The translations under genes and the position numbers were made by a program. From Chimonanthus salicifolius (taxonomy: Eukaryota; Streptophyta; Magnoliopsida; Laurales; Calycanthaceae), in NCBI GenBank assembly GCA_013350335.1, contig CM023537.1, positions 47,242,111-47,306,110 of the forward strand: DNA of 64,000 nucleotides, read 5' to 3'. Each line of letters opens with the position of its first letter. Position 1 is the stretch's first letter. Shown one piece after another: positions 1-11,348 of this stretch. The notes beneath the pieces were generated by a model. That model ran no database searches and was not told where the DNA came from. It saw only the letters and a list, made by a program, of their open reading frames with translations.

Positions 1-340
1 TTAAAGAAATATTTTACTATCAATAACATAAGTCTCTTAAAAAATAAAAGTAAAAAATAAAAATCAAAATACAAAATTCTAGAAAGTTAAGATCCTAATT
101 TTTATAAAATTCTATTAAAAATTATGAAAATGTATGTAAGAAATTTTTGATAAATTTAGTGATTAGTATTATGATTTTTTAAAATGTTTGTTGTATTTTA
201 ATCTATCTATTTTTTTAAATTCTTAATCTTAGAGGTAGAACTTTTAATGGATTTAAAGATAATATATTAAATCTAATAATAATGGTTGGTGCTAATACTT
301 CAAAATTGAAAACTTGAAATTACTTGAGTTTCACCAAATA
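1..340. other. AT-rich stretch, nothing recognised
   Basis: No coding signal, terminal repeat or tandem structure was recognised. It lies downstream of the minus-strand hAT transposase remains and may include that element's 3' end, but no terminal inverted repeat was identified. Confidence 0.5.
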
Positions 341-385
341 CATCAAAACTTGACCAAATTTTCTAAAAAAAAAAATGTAATATTA

Positions 386-1561
386 CTATGGATCAAGCTC
401 TTCAGATGGATAACCGGGCACGTGGAAATAAAATCTGGCATACATTTCTTCCAGAAGCCGCTCATCAGTAGACGTGTACTCGGATGTTGACAATGGATTG
501 TGATACTGCCAACTATCGGAGGAGGGTTGCGACTGGTGATCTGAAATGGACATAGACTCCATATTACTTGACAATGAGTCTGTGTCCAATTGCCCATAGC
601 TCGATTAACCAAAATATCCTGTGGGCATATATTCAAACGATACATATCCTTCACTCTGACCTAGCATGTTTGTTCCACCATGAGGAGGTGTAAGCTGTCT
701 ATCATTCTGTCGGTGATGGACCTCATTCATGTCTGGATAATACCCCGGTGGATTTTCAGGCTCAACATCCACAACAATATTTTGATGACCAAAAGTGTAC
801 CCATCATCTGACCCATTACCGTCATCTGTAGATGAATCAGATCTGGCCGACCCATAATCATGCCTGCTAGGTTGGCTACTCGGAACAACATATTCTTTTC
901 CTCTGATTGATCTCCTCCTCTGTGAAGAGCTAGATTCCCCGGCTGTCCCAGTGGGCTGCTCACTAACAGAATGACGATGTGGTGCCATCCTTGTACTTGT
1001 TTGACCTTCCAGACCCGCATTTGGAGGGCGGGACACACTGATTGAATGGCGATGACTGTCATTCTTCGCGTCTTCCTCGGAATCCTGCAATTCTCCCAAC
1101 TCTATACTTTGATCTTAAAATGATATATCTAGATCATGAAGTACAGGTTGTTCTTCCTCTTCGATCCATTCACTCAATGGATCATTATAGGTGAATAGAG
1201 ACTCGAGGTTGATAGGCACGAAAAAATCATCTGCATCTGCCCGCGTGAGCTCACGGTACCTCCTCAAATTCCTCGCCCTCAGTCGCTGATTGTAGTGTAG
1301 GTACACTAAATCATTCAGTCTTTGAGATGATAACCTGTTTCGAGACTTGCTGTGGACATATTTAAATGTCGATCAATTACGCTCGCAGTTGGTTGCACTG
1401 CACGTCTGGCTCATCAGCTTAATGACGTACTTCCTCAATACTAGTGAGTTGTTTCCAAAATATGTCCACCACTGTATAGCACTCTTCGTCACCGTTTCTT
1501 TCAACCTAACGTCGGCAGCTTCATCTGCAAATGACTCCAAGCGGTTCTCATAATTGTGTAA
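386..1561 (-). pseudogene. hAT dimerisation domain and acidic C-terminal tail exon
   Basis: One continuous minus-strand frame runs from a likely acceptor at 1562-1563 to the final stop near 386. It is broken only by three stops: tga at 1370-1372 (where the family has Trp after CERN), taa at 1115-1117 and taa at 605-607. The start carries the dimerisation pattern WWTYFG...LSQTCSATNCERN and then KSRNRLSSQRLNDLVYLHYNQRL. The tail is acidic and Ser-rich with GQLDTDSLSS near the end, as in other plant hAT proteins. No frameshift is needed across almost 1.2 kb. Confidence 0.82.
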
Positions 1562-1826
1562 CTTCAAAACAAAAAAAACACAACTAGTATTATTGGATAA
1601 TGAACAACCTTCAAATTATCAAAAATATTTGGGTCATAATGAACGAAAGTAATACATCTCTAAAACATGCCCCCCGTTCACCAAGATGTATGACACCCAT
1701 AATCTCCAACGTTTGTCTTACGCAGTTACGAATTGAGTCGTTTGATAGCTCTAAACCCAAATCATTAGCTTTCTTTGAAAATAGATTCAAATAATATGTT
1801 CCCAAGTGAAATACAATTCGATTAGC

Positions 1827-1885
1827 CTAAATATAAGATATGCACAATAATAAGATATAAACACACTAGCAAATGAAAAACTAAC
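1827..1885 (-). other. Candidate 59-bp intron of the hAT transposase
   Basis: The minus-strand sequence has CAG|GTTAG at 1885 and an AT-rich tract ending TTTAG at 1827. Removing it joins the preceding frame to ANRIVFHLGTYYLNL, which matches the conserved hAT AAYYLNP region. A second candidate intron of 47 bp is at 1562-1608 (AAG|GTTGTT ... TTTTGAAG). Both are inferred from splice consensus and domain continuity. Confidence 0.55.
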
Positions 1886-2219
1886 CTGCAACGAACTGTG
1901 GATTCGAGATGAAGAACTAACTAATTCTCTCGTTGATGATTTACATGAAATGATCCGGATGATTAACTTTCGCAACTTCAGTTTTAGCCTTTATGATGCA
2001 TTCAAAGACATAGGGGAGCGTCGGCTTCTTGTCTCCGTCTACAAATCGGAGTGTTGTGACTATGGGAGCAGAGATGTTGATGGAAGATACGATACTGTCC
2101 CAGAATACTTTAGATACAAACAGGTGTGTAATGTTCTGGTAATATCTTACGTGTTCTTCGTTCCTCATGTCAAACGCATTCGCAAAGGACCTGCTTCTCA
2201 CCATCTTCATCAATTCTGT

Positions 2220-2639
2220 CTAGCTTCTTAAGAAGCTCTGCATAGTAAGGAATACTGTGGTGAAACATGTTACTGCAGGTCGCAGTAGTTCATGACGCTT
2301 CGTGTACTTCCTCATTACCTCTAAGATTTTAACTTGATTGTATATAAATGTGGTGACGTCCTTACACCAGTCAATTAGGTTCTCAAATTTCCTCACATTA
2401 GCAAAATCTTTGATGATCAAGTCTATACAGTGGGCCGTACAAAGGGTCCATAAGATCCATGGGTATGTGTTCCCGACCTTCCTCCCTCTCGACTTATAGC
2501 CCGGTCGATTGTCCTTTACAATTTGGACAACATTCTCAGATCCAATTTCTTCACAGACAGACAACATCAAGCTATAAAGAAAATCTCCATCATTTGTTCG
2601 GCCCGATGTGTCATACGATTTATGAAACACTGTGTACAT
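2220..2639 (-). pseudogene. hAT transposase DUF659 / RNase H-like core fragment
   Basis: A 139-codon open stretch with the signatures of the plant DUF659-type hAT core. These are a DTSGRTNDGDFLYSL segment corresponding to the first catalytic-core strand region, then ENVVQ-x-VxDN, then the WTLCTAHCIDLIIKD helix, and near the end HELLRPAVTCFTTVFLTMQS, which matches the conserved ELLRPA-T-FATxFLTLxS block. It is contiguous with the 1941-2213 stretch that follows it. This is the best preserved part of the element. Confidence 0.85.
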
Positions 2640-3499
2640 TGATTATAAATTAGGAAGTTAATGATACTCCAGTTATCGTCACTCTTTCAGCAATCCGACA
2701 TAAAGGTTACTCCCGTATCCTCTTAGGAAGACGTAAAATTATTTACCCAGTCTTGGATCTGCTGTCTTTCACATGGGCTGAATGTGGAAGAAATCTCATA
2801 TGGCGATGGGAATGTGATATTAAGTCCAGCAACTACGGATGCATAGCACACAACCTTAAAATATGGATTTTCAATTTCCCTCGGTGGCTGGGGCTATCGG
2901 AGAAATACTTAGTGGCTGCCGTCCCAAGGAATTGTTTTGCCAACTGTCTGTCTAATTGATTTATTTTTCCTTGTTTCAAAGAAGTTGGTTTATCCCATAT
3001 TGGATCACCAGCATAAATTGTCTCTGGATTCACACCGTAGCGTTCAGTAGTTGCTCGTTGTCCTCCTTTGAATGCATTTTTAATGGAACTCCATTGGCCC
3101 ATAATTCCAGATTTTTGTCTGGATGATCCACTCGCAGTCCCTGTGTACAGAAGAATAATTCATGTTTTTTGGCATTTTAATGTAATTTTGAAATAAATTG
3201 CTTTTGTTAGATTAAACAATTAATTTAAAGAAATTAACCGTCCACCACTATGCCCTCTCATCTCATGTTCGCGGCGACTAATTTGCATTGCACGCTGCAA
3301 GTCTCTACACTCCTCAATCTCGTCCGGATCCTCTTCTGAAGATAAAGGGACATTTTGCACATATTGGCCCTCCCTTTCACTTTCTAATCAGTCGACCATT
3401 ATGTGACCTATAGCACGGTCTTCTGTTTTAGTCCTTATTTTCTTTTTTTTTTGGGCATTGACTTCCAGTAGTTGCCGGCAAATAAGTTGCCCTTGTGTT

Positions 3500-3660
3500 G
3501 GCGCTCATTTGCAAATTGTTACATTTCCCGTCTTTCTAGCTATATGTTCCTTTAAATGGGTAATTCCTCCTCATATCATTTTTTCACAGAAGTTACATTT
3601 CACTCTGTTATTACTATGTCGTTCACCGAACGACCATGCTAGATCTTCTTTGTTTGGTGC
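3500..3660 (-). pseudogene. BED-type zinc finger exon of the hAT transposase, with a stop codon
   Basis: The minus-strand reading gives an aromatic-rich start (DLAWSFGE), then CNFC, then a stop codon just before GGITHLKEHIA, then a late Cys. This matches the BED finger pattern CxxC...H-x(3-5)-[HC]. The stop sits where BED fingers normally have a residue before GG. Immediately upstream (3671-3690) is a pyrimidine-rich stretch ending in cag on the minus strand. It looks like a 3' splice site, so the upstream part of the transcript would be a separate exon. Confidence 0.78.
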
Positions 3661-3689
3661 CACTACTGTTTAAGAAATGCACAAAATTA

Positions 3690-3942
3690 AAAAAAAAAGG
3701 TCACATTTACATATATTTTGGCAATTTATCACATGAAAATGGGTGATTAAATGATAAAATGAAAGAATAACATCATCTGATGTCAAACTGAATTTTTTTT
3801 ACAGTCCACAAACACTACACATTGAGAGGGTTGGTTTAAAAAAAATTCATGTTTTTTTATTACATTTACATACTTTTTGGCAATTTATCACATAAAAATG
3901 GGGGATTAAATGATTAAAAAAAAAAAAACATCATCTGATGTG
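3690..3942. repeat. Left remnant of the ~157-bp tandem array (about 1.6 copies)
   Basis: The same unit as in 13937-15630: a block with tttacatatttttggcaa, tttatcacatgaaaatgggg, a gcctcatctgatgtgaaact-like block and a cacactgagagggttggttt-like block. It is cut off at 3947 by the gypsy element and resumes at 13932 in phase. This shows a single array that was split. Confidence 0.9.
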
Positions 3943-3947
3943 AAACT
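3943..3947. repeat. Target site duplication aaact (left)
   Basis: Identical 5-mer directly before the left LTR; the partner is at 13932-13936. Removing one copy and the element restores the phase of the 157-bp array. Confidence 0.9.
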
Positions 3948-6596
3948 TGTAATGGCTCGCCCTTAAATTAATAGATTTATGATGTAATATTAGGGGTTTC
4001 ACGCGTGAGGTGTATCTGAGGGTCCCACCTAAGCACACGTGACCTATAGATAGTACCCCGTCAGAAAAAAGTTGGAAAAAAAATTAAAATAAGTTTTTAA
4101 TTTATTTTATTTTGGTGGAGTCGGACCGACCGACAATGTGATTTAGGTTGGGGTGTTTAAAACCCCCAATTCCCACATCCTTGGCTCTTATTCACTTCCC
4201 TTTATCTCCATTGCCCCAAGTCCTTCATATCAGCCGATCCATGTGCTTACTTTTCACTTTCTTCACCATCTTTTCAGCCCTAGCATGTGTGGATGTGAAG
4301 AGATCTCACCCCAAGCTTCCATTTGAGTGGATTTTCTCATCTTCAAAGTAAGGTTCTCATCTCTTTTCACTCTCATTCCTCTTCTTCGATGGGGCTTTTA
4401 TGGGATGTAATGAGAATGGGGCTTGAAATGGCCAATGGGCTTTGTTTGGAGAGAACCCCATGGAATAAATTGGGATTTTCGAATTTGGGGCTTTGTTTGG
4501 GTATGGATAATGAAGGAAAATGGGTTTTGGACCATGGAAAAGTAAGATTTGGGGGAAATCTCTTGTGTGGATGAATTGGACACCAAGGTTGGAGAAACTT
4601 GGGGTTTCTCCTAAGTTTAAGCTTGCATAGAGCTGGTCTTTGGTCTAAAAATCCAAATGAGGACAAATAATTTGGGAGCTTTTCTTTCAAACACTAGTTG
4701 GGATTAGAACAATGCACTAAATGAATTCTATTTGCGTTTTTATTTTGATTAGAGGTCCCTAATCAGAACCCCGAAGCCAATCAAGTCGAGAATCAAGCCG
4801 GCACCTCATAAAAGCTTAAGGTGAGGAAAGCTACACACTTGTTTGGAAATTTAGAGATTTCTATGCTTTTTAGAGATCCTTATATCGATTTTTATAATTA
4901 AATGTATGATGATGTGATATTTATGATAGATGAAAATATTTAATTAGAGATAATTCTTCTATGATACAAAGTGTTAATATTATTGCATTATGTGTAATGA
5001 TGATGATTAGGAGGTGTTGAATGGAAATTGACCTTTTTGAGGGGACTATTTAGTTGTTTGATAATGAAATGTGGATTTGATGTTGAAATGGAGAATTATG
5101 GGGCAAATTGTGGTAATCACCATGGATTGGATTAATATTGGACCCAAATTGCAATGATGATATAATAGAGGTTGTGTAGGTCTAATTGAGTATCACAAGC
5201 ATAGGAGATTACTCTCCTCTCAAGACTAATCTAAATAAGATGAATTTAAATGTATGAACTTATGAAATCGGTTATGTATATTATCATGCTTTGCTTAAGG
5301 GTGTTTGTATGAGTTTGGTGTGTTTGAGAGCTCATCTATATTGAAGTTGATATTCATGTGTATTGTGTACTCACATCTAACCTAAGATAGGTTAATTTTA
5401 GTGACTTAGGAAAGATGTACTTATTGGACATGAACAATTTAATGATGTTATGGTGAGAATGGATCATGGGGTTGTAAAGTGAACCTTACCCATATTGGAA
5501 TTCCCACTAATGTGAACACTCAATTCCTTTGAGGGGGTTGGGATGACAATGAAACAGATATTATCTTAGTATTCTTATTGGGACGGTGGCATCGGCTACG
5601 GAGACTGGGTCTCGTAGGGTTGCCGTTGAGGAGTAGGTCCCTCACATGTCATGCGTTGTAGGGCGCTCTCACGGCTATTTAGCACTTCAGATGTTCTTGG
5701 ATATGCAGGGCTAGATATACATTCATCCTGTGGGGGATAGTGTTAGCTCCGTAAGTCGTAATTTGACTACCTTGGAATTTGGCTGAATCATCCATGAGGT
5801 GAAGGGACGCAGGGCGAGGTTGACATGGACACGCTATGCGTGAGTCACCCGCTTAGTAAGTCGTAGGGCCCTAAGTCATGGTCGAAGTTGAGGTATTGCT
5901 TGTGATGACCATCCGTTCCATTGTAAAATTCCTTTAAGTGGGGAGTAGTTCCCATAATGATGATGTGATAATATGATTACGTAGCACAGTATGGATTACA
6001 CTCTCCATTACATACATTATATGTTGTGAGTTCGTTAGTGTGTAGCATGCATGTATTTCCTCATTGAGTTTGTTCATGCTCACCTCCTTGCAATTTCAGG
6101 TACCATTGCTCCGGCGGGGTCCGAAGGACCAAGAGGATGTCCATAGACTACACACGTTGTTGATCTACCACTCACTTGACTATCATTTTGATATTTTGTC
6201 ATTTTGATTACATGGTTATGTGTATTTTTGTTAAGTTAGAAGATAAATTATGCATAATTATCATTGAAAACATGTTTAATGTTTTGAAAACTTATTTGAA
6301 CCTTCTAAACTTTGAGAAGGTAATCTCTATTGTGGTTGGACGTGAATGGTTGTACATTCATTTACTATGTTGAACAGGTGGATTAATTGTAGAGGATAAG
6401 ATTGGCCCAATAGTCCAGTTTTTAGGGGAGACTCTGCCAAAATTTCGGTAGGGATCTTACTTTCCTAAAAAGATATGAAATTATTATTGTGTGTTAACAC
6501 GTGTGATTGCCACATGTGACTATTATTTATTTGGTGTATTTGGAGAAATGAAATTTTTTTCTGCGTCACGTGTCGATTTTGGGTCGGGGCGTGACA
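3948..6596 (+). repeat. 5' LTR of the gypsy element (2,649 bp)
   Basis: Starts tgtaatggctcgcccttaa and ends gggtcggggcgtgaca. It aligns throughout with 11349-13931. Relative to the right LTR it has an extra ~47 bp near 4255-4305 and an extra ~22 bp near 4999-5020. Short open frames inside it (for example 4323-4574) recur in both LTRs on both strands and are not genes. An imperfect dyad (ttggggtgtttaaaaccccc) sits at 4149-4168. Confidence 0.93.
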
Positions 6597-6598
6597 TC

Positions 6599-6611
6599 TT
6601 GATATCAGAGC
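6599..6611 (+). other. Primer-binding site, initiator-Met tRNA type
   Basis: ttgatatcagagc begins two bases after the LTR end. It corresponds to the usual plant TGGTATCAGAGC with two mismatches at the 5' side. Confidence 0.75.
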
Positions 6612-6809
6612 TTAGGCTCATTTTCCCCTATGGACTGTGTGTGTGGAGTCGACCACCAACCTTCTAGGGTGAACAATGTTTGACCTTGTTGATATTATGT
6701 TATTGGGTGTGGATGCATGATTGCCTGGTTGGTTGTTGTATTATGGATTCGATGCCCTATTATGTATGAGTTTGGCCAATACTGATATGATTGTTAAATC
6801 TTTCAGAGA

Positions 6810-8060
6810 ATGACCAAGGGCAAAAGCACTATCAACAACACCAACCCAAACCCCAACCCCGAGCCCAATGATGAGGCTCTTGCGGAAGTAGAGGCCATTG
6901 CTAAAGAAGCGGCCATCCAAGCTGATGTCGAACGTCGAGTACAAGAGGCCTTAGTAAAACAGGCTGCCGATATGGATGTGAGTGTGGCCAGAAACACTAA
7001 AAAAGAAACTCAAGTAGATCCAGAGGTGAACTCGGTTTCCCAACACCGGGCACCTGTGGCCTTTTGTGACTTAAAGAAACAGTCTCCCTCGATGTTCATG
7101 GCCAGCCCTAATCCTCTAGCTGCAGAAAAGTGGTTAGAAAGTATTGACATGATCTTTGACGCCATGGATATTGAAGATGACGCTACACCCGTCAAGTTTG
7201 CCTCTTTTCAGTTGGGAGGCGAGGCTCGTCATTGGTGGAAGACAATGAAAATGGCTCAGACAGGCAAGAGTATCACTTGGGAAGGATTTAGGAAGATGTT
7301 CCTAGCTTAATACTTCCCTAATACCATCAATGAAACAAAGTTGAATGAGTTTCTAGTGTTGACACAAGGAGATATGTCAGTGTCTCAGTATTTAGTACAA
7401 TTCAATGAATTGTCGCACTTTGCACCAAATATTGTAGTAGATGACAATGCCTAGGCCCACAGGTTTGAGCAAGGCCTTAATCCAAGCATCATGAGTCAAG
7501 TCACACTTCTCTGGTTGCCCACATTTGCGGAGGTTGTGGACCGAGCTTTTCTAGCCGAGGCTATGGTACGATGGATGGGGACAGTGCAGGTGCAGCCCCC
7601 GTCAGAGAGCGGACATAGAGTGTCCGTCATGGGAAGAACAATAAGAGTAAGAAGAAATTTGGGCCCTATCAGTCTCGTGGATCTTTTAGTCAGCAGAAGC
7701 AATCTACAGGGCGAGATGACGAGACCGGGACTAACACAGTTGAGTGCCAAATTTGTGGCAGAAAAAGGCATACAGCTAAATCATGTTATCAGAGGTCTGG
7801 GCCTGAAAAACAAGTTTGCTTCAATTGTAAGAAGGAATGACATATTTCCAGAAATTGTCCTCAAAGTGCAGGTGCTCGTCGGGCAGTAGTTCCCCAGCAG
7901 ACAATGAGAGCAGCACCTATCATTGTCCAGAGACAAGTTCCACATGCATCAGCAGCTAGTTCTCAGAGGTCAGGTCGAGGCAGAGGCAGAGGCCATCAGA
8001 GCCGTGGTGCTTCTAGCAGGATATTGGCTGCTATTCCTCATGTTGGAGAGACTGCTGACA
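6810..8060 (+). pseudogene. gypsy gag (capsid and two zinc knuckles), broken
   Basis: The first frame opens at 6810 with a Pro/Asn-rich and then Ala/Glu-rich N-terminus. It contains the retrotransposon-gag core (WLESIDMIFDAM ... FQLGGEARHWW ... ITWEGFRKMF) and stops at 7308-7310 just before YFP. The capsid continues in the same frame to about 7560, with FAEVVDRAFLAEA near 7530. A frameshift around 7560-7620 moves the reading to another frame. There, two CxxCxxxHxxxxC-type knuckles lie at 7745-7786 (CQICGRKRHTAKSC) and 7817-7858; the second has a tga stop (7838-7840) where the conserved Gly should be. A Gly/Arg-rich stretch follows. Gag would package element RNA, but this copy cannot make it. 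Confidence 0.88.
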
Positions 8061-8084
8061 CCCCAGTTATGCATGGTATCTTAC

Positions 8085-8400
8085 CTTTCTACAGTTCTTG
8101 GGCACATGTTCTTTTTTATTCTAGGTGCATCACATTCATTTATTGCATCTTGTTTTGCACTTCTTCTGGGACTTAAGACAGAGTTAGTTAGCACACCCTT
8201 GCGAGTCACTTCCCCGCTGGGACAGGAAACAGTAATTGATAAAGTGTGCAAAACCTGCATTATGACTATTGGTGATTTAGAGTTGGAATTCGATTTATTA
8301 GTGGTGAATATGACCGACTTTGATATAATTTTGGGCATTGACTGGTTATCAGCCCAGAGAGTTAATATAGATTGTTTCGAGAGAAGGGTATCTGGTCGAT
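8085..8400 (+). pseudogene. gypsy aspartic protease, catalytic Asp lost
   Basis: The retropepsin-like domain is recognised from GASHSFIAS at its active-site loop (8124-8150) and from [17 protein letters not shown] (8323 onward). The catalytic D-[ST]-G is destroyed. At 8117-8119 the expected gat is tat, and one extra base near 8120-8123 shifts the frame directly before GAS. The downstream frame is then open into reverse transcriptase up to 8999. Confidence 0.85.
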
Positions 8401-8599
8401 CATTGACGGGTATTGATTTTGCTAGTCGATTGAGTTTAACCTTCAATTCAGTGGCTAGTGTTGTTTGCGGTGACGCAGTTGTTCAAGGCATGATTCCAGT
8501 TTGGGGTGGGAGGATGCATGAGACATTCAAACTAATATGCCTCGAGTGGTACGAGATTTTCCACGTGTTTCCTGAGCGGCTAACAGAATTGCCTCCACA

Positions 8600-9460
8600 T
8601 CGAGAGGTAGAATTTGTCATAGAGTTGATGCTCAGCACGTCACCCATTTCTATTACTCCGTACCACATGGCACCGGCTGAGTTGAGAGAGTTAAAGACTC
8701 AGATTACAAAGCTTTCTTCTATCGGCTTCATTCGCCCGAGTGCTTCTCCTTGGGGCGCACCGGCTTTGCTTGTCAAGAAGAAAGATGGTACTATGAGAAT
8801 GTGCATTGACTACCGGAAGTTGAACCGGGTGACAGTCAAGAACAAATACCCATTGCCCAGAATCGATGATCTCTTCGATCAGTTGAGAGGAGCTAAATAC
8901 TTATCTAAAATAGACCTCCGGTCTGGTTATCACCAGTTGAGGGTGAGGGATAGTGATATTAAAAAAAACCTCCTTTTGTACCCGGTTTGGTCAATTTGAG
9001 TTTGTTGTGATGCCCTTCGGGTTAACAAATGCACCAGCCACTTTCATGGTTTGATGAATCGTATCTTCCGGCCATATTTGGACAGATTTGTGGAGGTGTT
9101 CATAGATGATATTCTGATTTATTTAGTGACATAGGCCGAGCATGAACAACACCTGCGTATAGTGTTACAAACCTTGCTAGAGAATAAGTTGTATGCAAAA
9201 CTCAGTAAATGTGAATTTTGGCAGAGAGAGGTGTAGTTTCTAGGACATGTGATTTCAGCAGATGGTGTGGCAGTATACCCTTCCAAGATCGAGGCAATTG
9301 TCAGTTAGGAAAGATCGCAGAATGTGTCAGAGATTCACAGTTTCTTGGGGTTAGGAGGTTATTATCGCCGGTTCATCAAGGACTTCTCCAGTATAGCAGC
9401 ACCTTTGACAAGACTAACACGTAAAGGACAAGACTGACACGTAAAGGAGTTGCCTTTGAA
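8600..9460 (+). pseudogene. gypsy reverse transcriptase, broken
   Basis: The N-terminal half is open. It has [59 protein letters not shown] and [15 protein letters not shown], ending by frameshift at a run of A near 8960-8966. In other frames follow [15 protein letters not shown] (near 9001) and the catalytic FIDDILIY (9099-9122), so the Asp pair is intact. Stops occur at 9132-9134 and 9234-9236, and another near 9307. A 1-bp deletion lies near 9048. LGHVIS and FLGLGGYYRRFI mark the thumb. A ~20-bp tandem duplication is present around 9410-9448. Confidence 0.9.
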
Positions 9461-9519
9461 TGGGATGATGCATGCCAACAAGCCATCACTAGTTTAACCA
9501 CCTCTCCAGTGTTAGTGGT

Positions 9520-9895
9520 GCCAGAGAGGGGTCGTGGCTATGTTGTATATTGTGATGCCTCCTCAGTCGGTTTAGGATGTGTATTGATGCAAGACAACCG
9601 AGTGGTAGCCTATGGATCCCGACAATTAAAACCTCATGAAAAGAACTTATCTCGTGCATGATCTTGAGCTGGCCGCGGTAGTGTACACACTTAAGGTCTG
9701 GCGACATTATCTATATGGTGAAAGATTCGAAGTGTTATCCGACCATAAGAGTCTTAAGTACCTATTCACCGAAGAGGACTTGAACATCAGACAATAGCGT
9801 TGGGTAGAGTTTTTGGAAGATTATGACTTCTTGATTTCGTACCACCCTGGTAAGGCCAATGTTGTGGCTGATGCGTTGAGCCGCAAATCCCGAGG
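9520..9895 (+). pseudogene. gypsy RNase H, broken
   Basis: The domain has [18 protein letters not shown] with the first catalytic Asp, [10 protein letters not shown], a frameshift near 9655, then [20 protein letters not shown] with the Glu, [11 protein letters not shown] with the next Asp, and finally DALSRK. A tag stop replaces a sense codon near 9796, just before [11 protein letters not shown]. All motifs are in the order of the plant gypsy RNase H that follows RT. Confidence 0.87.
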
Positions 9896-10059
9896 TATAG
9901 TGACCAGCCTAGGGATGGGACTATGGCAGATGCTTGAGACGGCATCAGATTATGACTTGTAGTGGGTTGAGCATGGTAACTCAGTTTGGATGCAGAATTT
10001 AGTTGTGCGGTCGATGTTGGTAGATAAGGTACTAAAAGCACAACGAGTTGACCTATTGG

Positions 10060-11060
10060 CTACAATTTGAGACAGAGAGTGTTTCAAGGACAAGGCCCTG
10101 TTGGTTGGGCAGTTAGATCAGATGGTGGGTTGACCCTTCAGGGGCGACTATTTGTACCAACTACAGACCAGTGTAGAGACACCAAAAGCCTGGCGGAGAA
10201 ATGCAGAACCTTCCAGTATCACAATGGAAATGGGAACACGTTACCATGGATTTTGTGACAGCTTTACCGAGGTCACCTAGGGTGAAAGATTCAATTTGGG
10301 TGATTGTGGATCGATTGAACAAATCAGCCCACTTTATACCCATGAAGGTGACAGACTCGATGGAAACACTGAGTAAGTTGTACATCAAGTATGTTGTTGC
10401 TCATCACGGGTACCAGTTTCTATTGTTTCAGATAGAGACCCAAGGTTCATTTCAAGATTCTGGCAGAGTTTGTAGAGGGAATTGGGAACTCAGTTATGTT
10501 TTAGTACAACATACCATCCACAAACCGACGGTCAGTCAGAGAGGACCATCCAGATTCTAGAAGATATGCTACGTGCATGTGTAATGGACTTAGGAGGGAA
10601 TTGGGAATAACACTTACCCCTGGTAGAATTTGTGTACAACAACAACTACCAGTCCAGTATTCAGATGGCCCCTTATGATGCATTATATGGGAGACTGTGT
10701 CGATCTCCTTTGTGTTGGTCAGAAGTGGGAGATAAAACCTTGTTGGGCCCCGACATGGTACGACAAACATCTGACCAGGTCGCGATCATCAGACAACGCA
10801 TGTTGATAGCGTAGAATCACCAAAAGAGTTACGCAAAACGTAGGCGACGACCCTTAGAATTTGCTGTTGGCGATCATGTATTCCTACATGCATCTCCACG
10901 GCATGGGTTAAAGCGTTTTAGGCGCAAGGGAAAGTTTTCCCCTCGGTTCATAGGCCCATTTCAGATTCTAGAGCGAATCAGCGTGGTGGCTTATCGGTTG
11001 GCATTGCCTCCACAACTCGCCCAAATCCACAATGTATTTCATGTATCGATGCTTTGAAAA
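10060..11060 (+). pseudogene. gypsy integrase core, zinc-binding region deleted
   Basis: GRLFVP, which normally precedes the HHCC zinc-binding module, is at ~10145. It is followed almost directly by the start of the catalytic core. The core has WKWEHVTMDFVTALPRSP with the first catalytic Asp, DSIWVIVDRLNKSAHFIP, then after frameshifts SDRDP near 10432 and [16 protein letters not shown] near 10530 with the Glu. RRRRPLEFAVGDHVFL and GPFQILERI mark the C-terminal GPF/Y-like part. About 80-100 codons containing the His/Cys zinc ligands are missing between 10155 and 10200. Confidence 0.85.
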
Positions 11061-11084
11061 TATATACCTCATCCAGCGCATGAG

Positions 11085-11303
11085 ATTAATTGGACTGACG
11101 TGGAACTCGACGAGGATGTAACGTTCGAAGAAGGTCCCATCAAAATTTCAGGGACTAGATTCAAGAAACTCCGACGGTGGACCATTCATTTGGTCAAAGT
11201 TGAATGGAGACACCGTGGAGCTAAGAACGCCACATGGGAGCTCGAGTCCACGATTAGGGAGCTGTACCCGCAGCTTTTCGATCCTTCAGGTTTGATTTAT
11301 TGA
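11085..11303 (+). pseudogene. Chromodomain-like C-terminus of the gypsy polyprotein
   Basis: A 67-codon open frame with acidic LDEDVTFEEGPIKI, then FKKLRRWTIHLVKVEWRH and ATWELESTIRELYPQLF. The VKVxWxxxxxxxATWE arrangement is the chromodomain-like tail of plant chromoviruses, thought to guide integration to particular chromatin. It is separated from the integrase by a stop at ~11057. Confidence 0.8.
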
Positions 11304-11335
11304 TTGTTTTAAATTTTGAGGACAAAATTTATTTT

Positions 11336-11348
11336 AAAGGGAGTAGGA
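11336..11348 (+). other. Polypurine tract of the gypsy element
   Basis: aaagggagtagga ends exactly where the right LTR starts, the position of the plus-strand primer in LTR retrotransposons. Confidence 0.8.

Larger units (their letters stand above)
386..3671 (-). pseudogene. hAT-superfamily transposase (BED finger, DUF659, C-terminal dimerisation), degenerate
   Basis: hAT transposases bind element ends with an N-terminal BED zinc finger and cut DNA with an RNase H-like core split by a helical insertion. Read on the minus strand, the pieces appear in the family order: a BED finger (~3650-3500), a linker with WSSIKNAFKG (~3100), the DUF659 core with EENVVQ-like SENVVQIVKDN and AHCIDLIIKD (~2640-2220), the region with LRFVDGDKKPT (~2130-2010), and the dimerisation domain ending CERN (~1380), followed by a Ser/Gln-rich acidic tail to 386. 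Candidate introns are at 1562-1608 and 1827-1885. In-frame stops occur in the finger, at 1370-1372 (Trp to stop), at 1115 and at 605, and the frame also changes inside the exon at 1609-1826. It is a dead but fairly recent copy. The family call is firm; the exon joins are inference. Confidence 0.88.

Noticed and set aside
4323..4690. Open frames of 83 and 105 codons on opposite strands
   Set aside because: They lie in the gypsy 5' LTR and recur at 11557-12051 in the 3' LTR; no domain, and both strands are open because of shared low stop density.
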